DNA from: an uncultured Paracoccaceae bacterium
GTDB taxonomy: Bacteria > Pseudomonadota > Alphaproteobacteria > Rhodobacterales > Rhodobacteraceae
Direction of reading: 5' to 3'
Length of the DNA stretch: 9,679 nt
Assembly (NCBI GenBank): GCA_938038825.1
Contig: CALHST010000413.1
Span: 1-9,679 of the forward strand
The stretch's first letter is position 1, and each line of letters opens with the position of its first letter. The notes under the pieces are model-generated. The model did not search any database. It was not told where the DNA came from and saw only the letters and a list, made by a program, of their open reading frames with translations. The translations under genes and the position numbers were made by a program. Of this stretch, positions 1 through 7,691 are shown piece by piece.

Positions 1-2
1 CC

Positions 3-1118
3 GGGACCCTGAAGGCGGGCATCACCAATGCGCCCAAGCAGGCGCAAAAACCGTTGTCCGAACGTTATGTGGCCGCTGTAAAGGCGCTGCAGGCTGGGGA
101 TCTGGACACGGCAGAAGCCGAGCTGAACAAGGTCAAGGCCGTCATCGCAAAGCTAGAGCAAGCGGGCGAGGCCCCATCCGATGCGCCACCCGCACCGCCA
201 CCGCCCGGCAATCCGGCTGTGATCAAGTTGCAGACGGCTGCGGCATCCCTGGAAAAACGTTTGGATGGTTTGCAGGACGGTGAGTCCAAAACCAAGTTGT
301 TGGGTGTTCTGGACCGTTTGAACAAACAGATCGCCGCGGAAGACATTAAAGAGGCTGCAGCAACGGCCAAGGTTCTGGGCGAAGCCATCACCAAAGTGTC
401 GGGTCAGCAAACCAAAGAGGAAAAAGACAAAAGCGAGCAATCCGAAGAGACTGCACCGACTGAACCGGACATTGTGGATCACACCGCAACAGAAGATGGC
501 CGCGTGTGGAGTGATGCGTTTGCCAATCTGGAAGGCCAGGTTCTGGATCTGCTGAGCAAGGGCTTTGGCGATACCAGCAAGATGCGCGCGGCGTGGTCGG
601 CCTTTACCGGGGCCGGGGGGCAAAAGAAATACGCTGACGCCATGAAGTTTGTGCCCGGAATTACCAAGCTGATCGCCGAGGCCGAAGCAGCAGAAACATC
701 CGAGGCGGAAAAAGACATCCCCACCAATGTGGTTCCGTTTGTGCGTGCGCGACTGGGGTGGGTCAAAGCCCGCCGGCAATTGCGCGGTGAAATGGGCAAG
801 TTGCAAAACGCCATTCTGGCGCAATGCAAAGGCGAAGAGTTCGACGGCATCCTGGATGATACCAAAGCGCTGTTTGAATATCTCGACGGTTTGGATGACC
901 GGCTTGAAAACGCGCTGGAAGCGCTGGTTATTGAACCGGATGGTGCCAAACGCGAGGCTTTGAAAAAGACCGCACGCGGAGTTCTGAATGATTTTCAGGC
1001 AGAACTGGAAACGCCATTCTTCAAAGATGTGGACGCCAATAACGGGTTTACGCCTGTCAATGTGCGCGGCACTGCGGTTGCCGCCTTGTCGGACGTCAAC
1101 TCGGCTTTGGCCGGTTAA
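3..1118 (+). CDS. Helical protein of unknown function, 5' partial (helical protein 1)
   Basis: I do not recognise this protein. The frame is open to the left edge, reading GTLKAGITNAPKQAQKPL before the TTG at 54, so the true start lies upstream and that TTG is probably internal. Numbering from it (354 residues): helices at 1-36, a proline-rich linker at about 40-54, a helical hairpin at 57-113, a charged Lys/Glu linker at about 118-148, helices at 150-215, then a C-terminal module at about 225-354 anchored by Trp236 and ending in a G-x-A-V helix. No transmembrane segment, signal peptide or catalytic motif is visible. The C-terminal module is related to the C-terminus of the next gene (Trp657 onward), so the two look like paralogues. 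The next gene starts 22 bases downstream, which implies one operon. A structural, scaffold or secreted-effector role is possible, but nothing here decides between them. Confidence 0.85.
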   Translation, partial: GTLKAGITNAPKQAQKPLSERYVAAVKALQAGDLDTAEAELNKVKAVIAKLEQAGEAPSDAPPAPPPPGNPAVIKLQTAAASLEKRLDGLQDGESKTKLLGVLDRLNKQIAAEDIKEAAATAKVLGEAITKVSGQQTKEEKDKSEQSEETAPTEPDIVDHTATEDGRVWSDAFANLEGQVLDLLSKGFGDTSKMRAAWSAFTGAGGQKKYADAMKFVPGITKLIAEAEAAETSEAEKDIPTNVVPFVRARLGWVKARRQLRGEMGKLQNAILAQCKGEEFDGILDDTKALFEYLDGLDDRLENALEALVIEPDGAKREALKKTARGVLNDFQAELETPFFKDVDANNGFTPVNVRGTAVAALSDVNSALAG

Positions 1119-1126
1119 TTGGGATC

Positions 1127-1131
1127 AAGGA
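1127..1131 (+). promoter_or_regulatory. Ribosome binding site deciding the TTG start of helical protein 2
   Basis: AAGGA lies 9 bases before the TTG at 1141, in the short gap after the TAA at 1116-1118. No in-frame ATG or GTG sits at a suitable distance, so this site supports the TTG start. Confidence 0.6.
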
Positions 1132-1140
1132 ACTTAACCA

Positions 1141-3486
1141 TTGGATCAGACGCAAAAAGCCTTTTTCAAAAAGCACCTGAAAAGATCAAAATACCTTATT
1201 AACTCAAAGAAAATAAACGAAGCGCGCCAACGTGAATACGAAGCGTATCTGCAGCTGAAAAGCAATGTGTTGGGCGCGATTGCAACCCTTCCAGATAGCG
1301 TCGCGTCGCAAAAGGCGTCTTTGTTGGGTGAGGTGGGTGCCGCCGATGCATCCGTCAAAGACATGGACACGTTGGGCACTGCCTATGATGATATGCGGGG
1401 TATCGAACGGAAACTGACAGCCGTGATCGAGGCGGCCAAGGCAAAGGCCAAAGAGGCCACGCCCGAAGGTCAGATCATGCTGCTTTTGGTGGATGCGCAA
1501 AACAAGATTATGCGGGAAGGGTCCGCGACCCGCGATAAATTTGCGGCGGTGGCCAAGAAGTTTGAAGCCCGGTTTGGGGATTCTTCAGCGGGTCAGCTTT
1601 TGGAACAAAAAGCGTTCGAGAATGATCTGAACGCGGCGATGAGCTCGGTGCGCCGTATTGTCGGGATAGACGAAACTGACGTCACAGCCGACAAAGCCAA
1701 AATTCAAGTGGCGGCGGCCAAAACCAAAATCGAAGACGCGTATAAGACATGGACCACAAAGCGGCTTGCACATGAATCCGCATTGGCGGAGTTGCTGAAA
1801 AATCCGGGGCAATTGGTTGAGACGATCAACAACAGCATAGCGCAGGCTGAATTGAACTCGATTCTGTTGGATGCAAGCGAGGTCATCGCGGATCTGGAAC
1901 GGTGGGATAACACGGATGCTGCAACACTGCGGCGAGAACATGATCGGCTGCATAAACTTTGCAAGGACACCAGTCAGGATTTTGGGGCGCTTCAGAAAGA
2001 GGGCGATACGCTTTTGAAGGACGCATCGAAAATCAAGAAGCTGCATGCAAAGCATTACTTCGAAGATGCGGGCGCGTTGAAAGCACGGATGGATGCTGTG
2101 TTGAAAACTGCTCAGCAGATAGATGTCAAAAAACTGAAGGCAGAACAAACGTCGCAGTTGCAGCAGTTGATCAACCAGTTTGCGGCGACCCTGTATACCG
2201 GGTGTAATTCGGCGATGTTGGTTCCGTTGGAGGGGATTGTATCTGACGCAGAGGTGTTGCTGCACGAGTTGCAGAACGCCGAGGTTATGAACAAGACAGT
2301 CGAAAAGAATTTGGACAAGATCGGCAAGTTGATCAGCAGTGGATTGGGCAAAAGCGCCATTCGCCAGTCTGATCGCACGGCGCATACAGAGGCGCTGACC
2401 AAGCTGAAGACTGAGTGGGTCTCTATGGTTCCGACACAGGCCAATGATGCGATTTTGCAGCTGACGCTGAAAGTGCGGGAGTCGATCAAAAACGAAGAAG
2501 AACAGCAGCAATGGCGCAAAGACCGGCTGGCCGAGATCACCGAGCTTGAAAAAGAACTGGCCAAACTGAACAAAGAGTTTCAGGCCCATCTGAAAGCCAA
2601 GGGTGAGAAAAAGGCGAATTATCAGGGGTCGATGGCCGCGGACCTGGCGTTGTGCAAATCCTGGGCGACAACAAAAGAGCATCGCTCTTTTGAGAGCACG
2701 GTCGAGACAAAACTGGCCGCGGCCCGCGGGGCGATTGCCACTGCGTTGATGCGTTTGGGCGGCACGGCGCAGCGGGACGTTCTTTTGGGTGAACTGCTGA
2801 CCGAGCACAAGAATATCGAAGATTCCAAGAGCGATGCAGAAGTCGCGCGGCAAGCGCTGCTGACAAAGATTTCGGATTTCGAAACAACGCTAAAGCAGAC
2901 GCTTAAGTCTATTCCACGGCTCAAGACCCATCCCGACGATGTGGCGTTGATACAGAACACTGTGAAACAAGCGAAAGATGCTGCGAAAAAGGGTGGGAAT
3001 ACGGAAAATGGCGAACGCCTGTTGAAAGCGGCGCAAGACCGGCTGGACGCGGCAGTCATCAAACCGGCCAAGCTTGATTATGGCGCGTTGGGTGAAATTG
3101 GCAAAAACTGGGAAAAGGCATACGGGCAGCTTGTCGGCAAAATTGCCGATTTGAACAAGGCCGTAGCTGATTTGGCAGATGGTTCGGAACAAGAAGAGCG
3201 TGCCAAGAAACTGGCGGCGCAACTGAGTGCCGCGTCCGGGCGCATGCATAAAGACGGCTTCAAAGCCATAGCGACAAAGCTGGGGGCCGAAAGCACCACA
3301 GATGGTGAGCGCAAAGCAAACCGGGAAAAGGCGCTGGCGTTGGTGCGGTCGTATCGGGATGTTTTGCCGGGCGATAACCTGATGCGGATGTGTGCGGGTG
3401 GAAACCCATTTGCTGTAAAGAACTTCGGTGGCGCTGTGCATCAGTGTTTGCGGGAAATTGAACTAGAAGTCCTGCGCGGCGTCTGA
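1141..3486 (+). CDS. Large coiled-coil/helical protein of unknown function (helical protein 2, 781 aa)
   Basis: I do not recognise a family. The start is a TTG with AAGGA 9 bases upstream. The first 25 codons are A/T-rich and encode a basic N-terminus (KKHLKRSKYLINSKK). The rest is a chain of Lys/Glu/Ala/Leu-rich helices, with the clearest heptad coiled coil at about 449-490. There is no signal peptide and no membrane span. The C-terminal ~125 residues, from Trp657 to the end, match the C-terminus of the preceding protein: WEKAYGQLVGKIADLNKAV against WVKARRQLRGEMGKLQNAI is 8 identities in 19 without gaps. A DG pair and a terminal G-x-A-V motif follow at nearly the same spacing. The protein ends in NPF...GGAV...L..IELEVL. 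The next gene starts 13 bases after the stop. The look is that of a soluble scaffold, cargo or effector protein, but the function is unknown. Confidence 0.88.
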   Translation: MDQTQKAFFKKHLKRSKYLINSKKINEARQREYEAYLQLKSNVLGAIATLPDSVASQKASLLGEVGAADASVKDMDTLGTAYDDMRGIERKLTAVIEAAKAKAKEATPEGQIMLLLVDAQNKIMREGSATRDKFAAVAKKFEARFGDSSAGQLLEQKAFENDLNAAMSSVRRIVGIDETDVTADKAKIQVAAAKTKIEDAYKTWTTKRLAHESALAELLKNPGQLVETINNSIAQAELNSILLDASEVIADLERWDNTDAATLRREHDRLHKLCKDTSQDFGALQKEGDTLLKDASKIKKLHAKHYFEDAGALKARMDAVLKTAQQIDVKKLKAEQTSQLQQLINQFAATLYTGCNSAMLVPLEGIVSDAEVLLHELQNAEVMNKTVEKNLDKIGKLISSGLGKSAIRQSDRTAHTEALTKLKTEWVSMVPTQANDAILQLTLKVRESIKNEEEQQQWRKDRLAEITELEKELAKLNKEFQAHLKAKGEKKANYQGSMAADLALCKSWATTKEHRSFESTVETKLAAARGAIATALMRLGGTAQRDVLLGELLTEHKNIEDSKSDAEVARQALLTKISDFETTLKQTLKSIPRLKTHPDDVALIQNTVKQAKDAAKKGGNTENGERLLKAAQDRLDAAVIKPAKLDYGALGEIGKNWEKAYGQLVGKIADLNKAVADLADGSEQEERAKKLAAQLSAASGRMHKDGFKAIATKLGAESTTDGERKANREKALALVRSYRDVLPGDNLMRMCAGGNPFAVKNFGGAVHQCLREIELEVLRGV

Positions 3487-3490
3487 GGGG
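3485..3490 (+). promoter_or_regulatory. Ribosome binding site of helical protein 3, overlapping the upstream stop codon
   Basis: GAGGGG begins inside the TGA stop (3484-3486) of the preceding gene and ends 9 bases before the ATG at 3500. A ribosome terminating on helical protein 2 is therefore placed to reinitiate on helical protein 3, which suggests coupled expression. Confidence 0.6.
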
Positions 3491-3499
3491 TAATTCGAC

Positions 3500-6124
3500 A
3501 TGGCATATGATGACAAACAGGAAGCGTGGCTGAAGAAAACAGTTTCGGCGGTCGAAGCCTCGGAAGACGCAGGCGTGATGGCTGTGGAACGCGACAAAGG
3601 TCGCGCGCTGATCGCAGATCAGTTGGACAGTCAGAAACTGGTCATACAGCAAACGCTTATGAACATTGAGATCGACGAAAAAGTGGAAGGGTTCCGTGCC
3701 ATTCTGCGGGAAAAGATTGGGCTGTCCAACAAGATGGTGCTTCTGGATCCGGGGCATGACCCGATGGCCGAAGTGGATACGTGGCATGATCTTCCGCAGG
3801 CTAAGAACATCCCGCCGCAGGTGGTGAAAACCATTGTTCACGAGTTCGCCAAACTCATGACGTTGCAAAGCGATCTTCTTAAGAACGACTATTACAAAGA
3901 ACCCAAGCTGTCAGATCCGCCCACTGCAGATGAGTTGGACGCGCAAAAAGAAGCGCAGCGCAGGTTGGCCGAAGATCTGTGGAAACCGCTGGAGCGCGAA
4001 GGCATCATTCCAGAAAACTTCGTGCCGGATAAATATTCCGAAGTGAACCGCACCTTTATGGAAGCAAACGCCTATTACGATGAGCGTTTGCAGGAATACT
4101 CTGCCGAGCTTGGCGAAGATGGCGAGTTCATGCGCAAGTTCAAAGACGGCATGGCCGTGGGGCAGGGGCTTGTGAAGCTGGCGACAGCCGGGGCCGATCT
4201 GACGGCCGCTGCGGGGGAATTGGCAAAATCCTCTGACGTGGTCAAAGACGCGAAGGAAGCCAAAGAGATCCTTGGATGGGTCGAATTGGGCATGTCGTCC
4301 TCTTCGGCAATGGTCGAAGGCGCGCTGCAGGAACGCGACGCCATTTCCGTCATTGACGGGCTGAACATGTATATCAGCAAGATGCTTGCTGAAGTTCTGG
4401 ACAAAGATCTGGCCCAAGCGATCAACACCGGTGTCGAAGTATGCTTGCGGGGCTGCTCAGCGGGCAAGAAATTCGCGCAAGGGGATTACAAGGGCGGCAT
4501 GCTGGACGTGGCAACGGCCGTTCTGACCGGGTTTGTTGGCGTTGATAAAACCGAAGATGATGATGGTCTGAAAACGTCTGGCAAAGGCATTCACGACGGT
4601 ATCCGCGATCTGGCAAATGACAAGAATATCGCTGAATTGCTGAAAAACGGCGATACCAACAAAGCCATGGGCGAGATCTTTAAACAGCTGCCCGGCATTG
4701 TGGACAGTGTGAAGGGCACGTTGGAAACCTTCCACGAAAAACTGTCCGAAGACACGCAAGAAGCCCGCGAGGCACAAGCCAAGATCAAAGAGAAGTTCAG
4801 CGAAGAGGCATTGGCCGCACAGGCGGAAGAAGCAGCCAAGTTGCAGCGCGAGGATTTCGAGGAATTCATGCGGCGCGAAGATCGCGCCTTTGGTGAAATG
4901 CTGGCTTATGGGTTTGCGGATCCCGAAGGGGACGATGAAGAGATCGAGCAGGCGGAACTGAAACGGCTGGAGTCGATTGAGCATCTGATCGCAGTGCAGG
5001 TTCGCAACCAAAAGATGTTCGATCTGTCCAAAAAGATCTCGAAGGGTGGGATTGATTTGGTATCGAAACTGGTTCCGGGCATGTCACTGGTCGCAGCGGC
5101 GCAGCAATTGGCCTATTCCATTGCCGAAGCGATCAAGCACACACAGCAATTGTTGATCTGGATGGACAATGTGTCCGACGCGGGTAAGGCGGCCACTGTG
5201 CAGCTGGACGCGATGATGAACCGCTATGGGTTGCAAAAGAAGCAAGCCTTGCAGGCCAATATAACAGTGGCTGTGGATGCGGTTCGTGTCTGTGGGGAGG
5301 CGATGAAACTGGCAGGGCAGGCGGCCCCGGTTGGGTTGGTTGTGTCTGCGGCTGCGGATACGGCGGCTGCGGCCATAGAAGTCGCGGCAAAAGTGGTTGA
5401 AATCGCACAGATGGAAAGCGCGTGGCGCGATTACAAAAAGGCGCTGTCCAACCCCAAGGATCGCAAGAATATTCGCAAAACGCTGCGTTCGAACCCAACC
5501 TTGTCGAAATACGCGATGGCCTATGGCGCAATCGAAGACAACAACCCCATCGCGCAGGAAGCCATGCGGCGCTGTGGCTTGAATGAAAGAACCCTTGCGC
5601 AAAAGGATGCCAAGGTGGGTGATGTGGTTCAGTATCTGGAAACGATTTACCGGGATGATCCTGTGCTGCTGCGGTCTATGCCGCCGCGGGATGCATGGCA
5701 CCCCAGTGGTGACCCGGAACTGACCTTTCGCAGTTGGATTGCCTATTTCGAAGCTGCAGTCACCAAGGCGGACCCCAAGCTGAAAGTTGTTGATGTCAGC
5801 AAGATCAATGTTTTGCTGGGTGAATTGGTGAAACTTGAAGCCGACATGCAAGCCGCCATTGTCGAGGCGCAAAAGGCCAACAAAGCCTTGGATCCTGCGG
5901 ATTTTTCTGAAAATCCGATCAGCCCTGATCTTGCGGTGATCAATGCCCCGGCCACTGTTGCGGATGCGCTGCGCGTGTCTTTTTCCAAGCTGTCGGTCAA
6001 GGATGTGGCGGGCAAACCCCACGCAGAAATGGCCACCTATGTGGATTCCATGAGCGCAAAAGCAAAGCTGAAGCTGGACGAATTCAACAAGATACGCGAC
6101 GCACAACCCTGGCTGATAATCTAA
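3500..6124 (+). CDS. Large helical protein of unknown function with Ala/Gly-rich amphipathic segments (helical protein 3, 874 aa)
   Basis: I do not recognise a family. The ATG start has GAGGGG 9 bases upstream. Approximate layout: N-terminal mixed-charge helices 1-210; an Ala/Gly-rich segment at 216-345 with Cys315 and Cys319; a strongly charged coiled coil at about 405-465; an acidic patch DPEGDDEEIEQAE at 474-486; a second low-charge part at 508-640 that includes PGMSLVAAAQQLAYSIAEAI and VGLVVSAAADTAAAAIEVAA; then a C-terminal part (641-874) with a distinctive CGLNERTL...VVQYLETIYRDDPVLL stretch at 692-724. The low-charge helices are amphipathic and not hydrophobic enough to be confident membrane spans, but they could insert into or lie on membranes, or pack as a helical core. 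There is no signal peptide. This is the last gene of the unit, with a terminator candidate about 75 bases downstream. It does not obviously share the C-terminal module of the two upstream genes. Confidence 0.88.
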   Translation: MAYDDKQEAWLKKTVSAVEASEDAGVMAVERDKGRALIADQLDSQKLVIQQTLMNIEIDEKVEGFRAILREKIGLSNKMVLLDPGHDPMAEVDTWHDLPQAKNIPPQVVKTIVHEFAKLMTLQSDLLKNDYYKEPKLSDPPTADELDAQKEAQRRLAEDLWKPLEREGIIPENFVPDKYSEVNRTFMEANAYYDERLQEYSAELGEDGEFMRKFKDGMAVGQGLVKLATAGADLTAAAGELAKSSDVVKDAKEAKEILGWVELGMSSSSAMVEGALQERDAISVIDGLNMYISKMLAEVLDKDLAQAINTGVEVCLRGCSAGKKFAQGDYKGGMLDVATAVLTGFVGVDKTEDDDGLKTSGKGIHDGIRDLANDKNIAELLKNGDTNKAMGEIFKQLPGIVDSVKGTLETFHEKLSEDTQEAREAQAKIKEKFSEEALAAQAEEAAKLQREDFEEFMRREDRAFGEMLAYGFADPEGDDEEIEQAELKRLESIEHLIAVQVRNQKMFDLSKKISKGGIDLVSKLVPGMSLVAAAQQLAYSIAEAIKHTQQLLIWMDNVSDAGKAATVQLDAMMNRYGLQKKQALQANITVAVDAVRVCGEAMKLAGQAAPVGLVVSAAADTAAAAIEVAAKVVEIAQMESAWRDYKKALSNPKDRKNIRKTLRSNPTLSKYAMAYGAIEDNNPIAQEAMRRCGLNERTLAQKDAKVGDVVQYLETIYRDDPVLLRSMPPRDAWHPSGDPELTFRSWIAYFEAAVTKADPKLKVVDVSKINVLLGELVKLEADMQAAIVEAQKANKALDPADFSENPISPDLAVINAPATVADALRVSFSKLSVKDVAGKPHAEMATYVDSMSAKAKLKLDEFNKIRDAQPWLII

Positions 6125-6199
6125 GCGGCTGGGCTTAAGGTTTCTGGCGATTGCGTGGCGTGGCCATTATCGGCAGCGCGTGGCGTTTTGCGCGGTGTC

Positions 6200-6229
6200 G
6201 ACATGCGTTTCGTGACGCGATGTCTTTTT
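6200..6229 (+). terminator. Rho-independent terminator of the helical-protein operon
   Basis: Arms GACATGCGT (6200-6208) and ACGC-G-ATGTC (6215-6224) form a 9-bp stem with one bulged G at 6219 and a six-base loop (TTCGTG). Five T's (6225-6229) follow directly. It lies 75 bases after the stop of helical protein 3 and before the transporter promoter, which is where a terminator is expected. The stem is only moderately GC-rich, so efficiency may be partial. Confidence 0.55.
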
Positions 6230-6322
6230 GTGCGATCGTCTTTTGTCGGTATAGTTTGGTTACAGTGCACAGCGTTCCCGCGCACCTGGCGCATGGGGGC
6301 GGCCATAAAAACCGTTGATCCC

Positions 6323-6351
6323 TTGTCGAAGCCGTGTACTGTATACAGAAT
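6323..6351 (+). promoter_or_regulatory. Probable sigma-70 promoter of the ABC transporter operon
   Basis: TTGTCG (6323-6328) and CAGAAT (6346-6351) are 17 bases apart, each matching the consensus at 4 of 6 positions. This places transcription start roughly 40 bases before the ATG at 6400. The palindrome CTGTATACAG overlaps the spacer and -10 element, as expected for a repressed promoter. A weaker alternative lies upstream: TATAGT at 6250-6255 with TTGTGC at 6228-6233. Confidence 0.35.
6339..6348. promoter_or_regulatory. Candidate operator palindrome for a GntR/FadR-type regulator
   Basis: CTGTATACAG is a perfect 10-bp inverted repeat in the gap before the substrate-binding protein gene. It has the GTATAC core that is frequent in operators of GntR-family (FCD subgroup) regulators of transport and catabolic genes. 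It overlaps the predicted -10 region, so binding would be expected to repress until an effector, probably the substrate or a metabolite of it, is present. No regulator gene lies in the window. Confidence 0.45.
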
Positions 6352-6399
6352 ACAATAGACCTTGAAAACGAGGCGTTGGACCAACTTCGGAGGATTACC

Positions 6400-7683
6400 A
6401 TGACATATACCAAAGGACTTGCGGTCGGCCTGATGACGTCGCTTTTGGCAAGCACCGCATTTGCAGAAGACATCAAAGTCGGCTTTATCGGCTCGCTGAG
6501 CTCCGACACTGGGCTCAGCACGTTGCGGGGCGCTGAGATTGCGATTGAAGAACTGAACGCAGCCGGGGGCATTCTGGGTCAGCAGATCACAATGGTGAGT
6601 GCCGATACCGGGGAAGATGTGACCGAAGGCGTGAAGGCCTATGAATACCTTGCGGAAACGGAAGAGGTCGATTTCATCATCTCAGGGTCGATTGATGATG
6701 TGTCCTTGGGCTGGTTGCCCCGGATGCAGGAATTCCAGATCCCCACTTTGGATACATGGACCAGCTATATCGGGATCATTGATATGGTTGCCGAAGATCC
6801 AGAGCTGATGGCACCGTATTTCATGAACATCGCCTCGGACGAGGCGTTGGCCACGCTGTATATCAACTTTGGCGCGGACGTTCTGAAAGCCAAGATGGGT
6901 TTTGACAGCGTTGTGATCGTGGCCGAGGACACGGCCTTTGGTCAGGCGATCACCGGACTTGTCACCGAAGCCTTGGCGCCAGTTGCGGGGATCGAGGTCA
7001 AAGACACCATCATTTATGACATCGGTACTGTGGACTTCGCGCCGATCTTTTCCAAGGCACAGTCAAGCGGGGCAGACTTTATCTATCAAGTCAGTTCTGT
7101 GAATTCCCAAGTGATTTCCAGCCAATATGTAAAGCTGCAAGTGCCGATGGCGATGACGGGTGTGAACGTGTCCGCGTTGGGCATGGAATACTGGGAAGAC
7201 ACAGGGGGTGCCGGTGGCGGTATTTCCACGCTGTCCCCGATCCCGTCGGTGGGCTTCCCACTGGATCCTGTGAGCCAAGGGTTCGTGGACACGTATCAAG
7301 CCAAATACACAAGCCGTCCTGTGTTGCCGCATTTCAACGGGTTCAATGCCTATCACGGTTTGAAACAGGCGATGGCGGCCGCAGAAGAAGCGGGCGGCTT
7401 TGACGATGTGAAAGCCTGGAACGCGGCAATGCTGAAGCAGGATTTGCGTCTTGAGAAAGACGGCAAATTGTGGCTGCGCTATGGGTTCTGGCAGCATGGT
7501 GAAATCGAGGAAGTGACGCAGCGCACCTATCCGCAAAACGCACGCTTCGATCTGACAGCACCTTATGATGATGCGCAGCCATCCATGGTGGTGGTGCAGT
7601 GGAAAGAAGACGGAACTGTGGGTGTGGTTTACCCGTTCGAATACGCCAGCACGGAATTCGAACTTCCAAGCTGGGTCAAGTGA
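6400..7683 (+). CDS. Periplasmic substrate-binding protein of a HAAT-type ABC importer
   Basis: This is a periplasmic binding protein of the branched-chain amino acid/amide/urea class (Leu/Ile/Val-binding fold). The ATG at 6400 is chosen because GGAGG lies 6 bases upstream and a typical signal peptide follows: Lys5, a hydrophobic core, and an AFA|ED cleavage site after residue 22. A GTG at 6334 in the same frame would fall inside the promoter/operator. The mature protein begins with strand DIKVGFIGSLSSDTG and continues with RGAEIAIEELNAAGGILG, the typical first helix and turn of the family. FIISGSIDD and VVIVAEDTAFGQ at 171-182 fit later strands. There is no lipobox, so it should be free in the periplasm. 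At 427 residues it is longer than LivJ/LivK (about 370) and nearer in length to amide/urea binders. The substrate cannot be assigned. It heads an operon with LivH, LivM and LivG proteins, separated from livH by a 106-base gap with palindromes. Confidence 0.93.
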   Translation: MTYTKGLAVGLMTSLLASTAFAEDIKVGFIGSLSSDTGLSTLRGAEIAIEELNAAGGILGQQITMVSADTGEDVTEGVKAYEYLAETEEVDFIISGSIDDVSLGWLPRMQEFQIPTLDTWTSYIGIIDMVAEDPELMAPYFMNIASDEALATLYINFGADVLKAKMGFDSVVIVAEDTAFGQAITGLVTEALAPVAGIEVKDTIIYDIGTVDFAPIFSKAQSSGADFIYQVSSVNSQVISSQYVKLQVPMAMTGVNVSALGMEYWEDTGGAGGGISTLSPIPSVGFPLDPVSQGFVDTYQAKYTSRPVLPHFNGFNAYHGLKQAMAAAEEAGGFDDVKAWNAAMLKQDLRLEKDGKLWLRYGFWQHGEIEEVTQRTYPQNARFDLTAPYDDAQPSMVVVQWKEDGTVGVVYPFEYASTEFELPSWVK

Positions 7684-7691
7684 CCCATCAG

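Noticed and set aside
1585..2853. Long open frame of 422 codons on the - strand inside helical protein 2
   Set aside because: It is antisense to a well-supported + strand gene with its own ribosome binding site. Its translation is rich in Cys, Arg, Phe and His without any family pattern, as expected for a shadow frame in Lys/Glu/Ala-rich coding DNA.
5084..6106. Long open frame of 340 codons on the - strand inside helical protein 3
   Set aside because: It is a shadow frame with Arg/His-rich, pattern-free translation and no ribosome binding site that I can see.
6122..6137. TAAGC / GCTTA inverted repeat at the stop of helical protein 3
   Set aside because: Only five base pairs with no T-run; too weak to call. 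The hairpin at 6200-6229 is better.
6155..6358. 67-codon + strand open frame in the gap between the operons
   Set aside because: It spans the terminator and promoter/operator, has no ribosome binding site, and its translation has no pattern.
6334..6399. Upstream GTG start for the binding protein
   Set aside because: It would place 22 residues ahead of the signal peptide and start within the promoter/operator. The ATG at 6400 has GGAGG at proper spacing.
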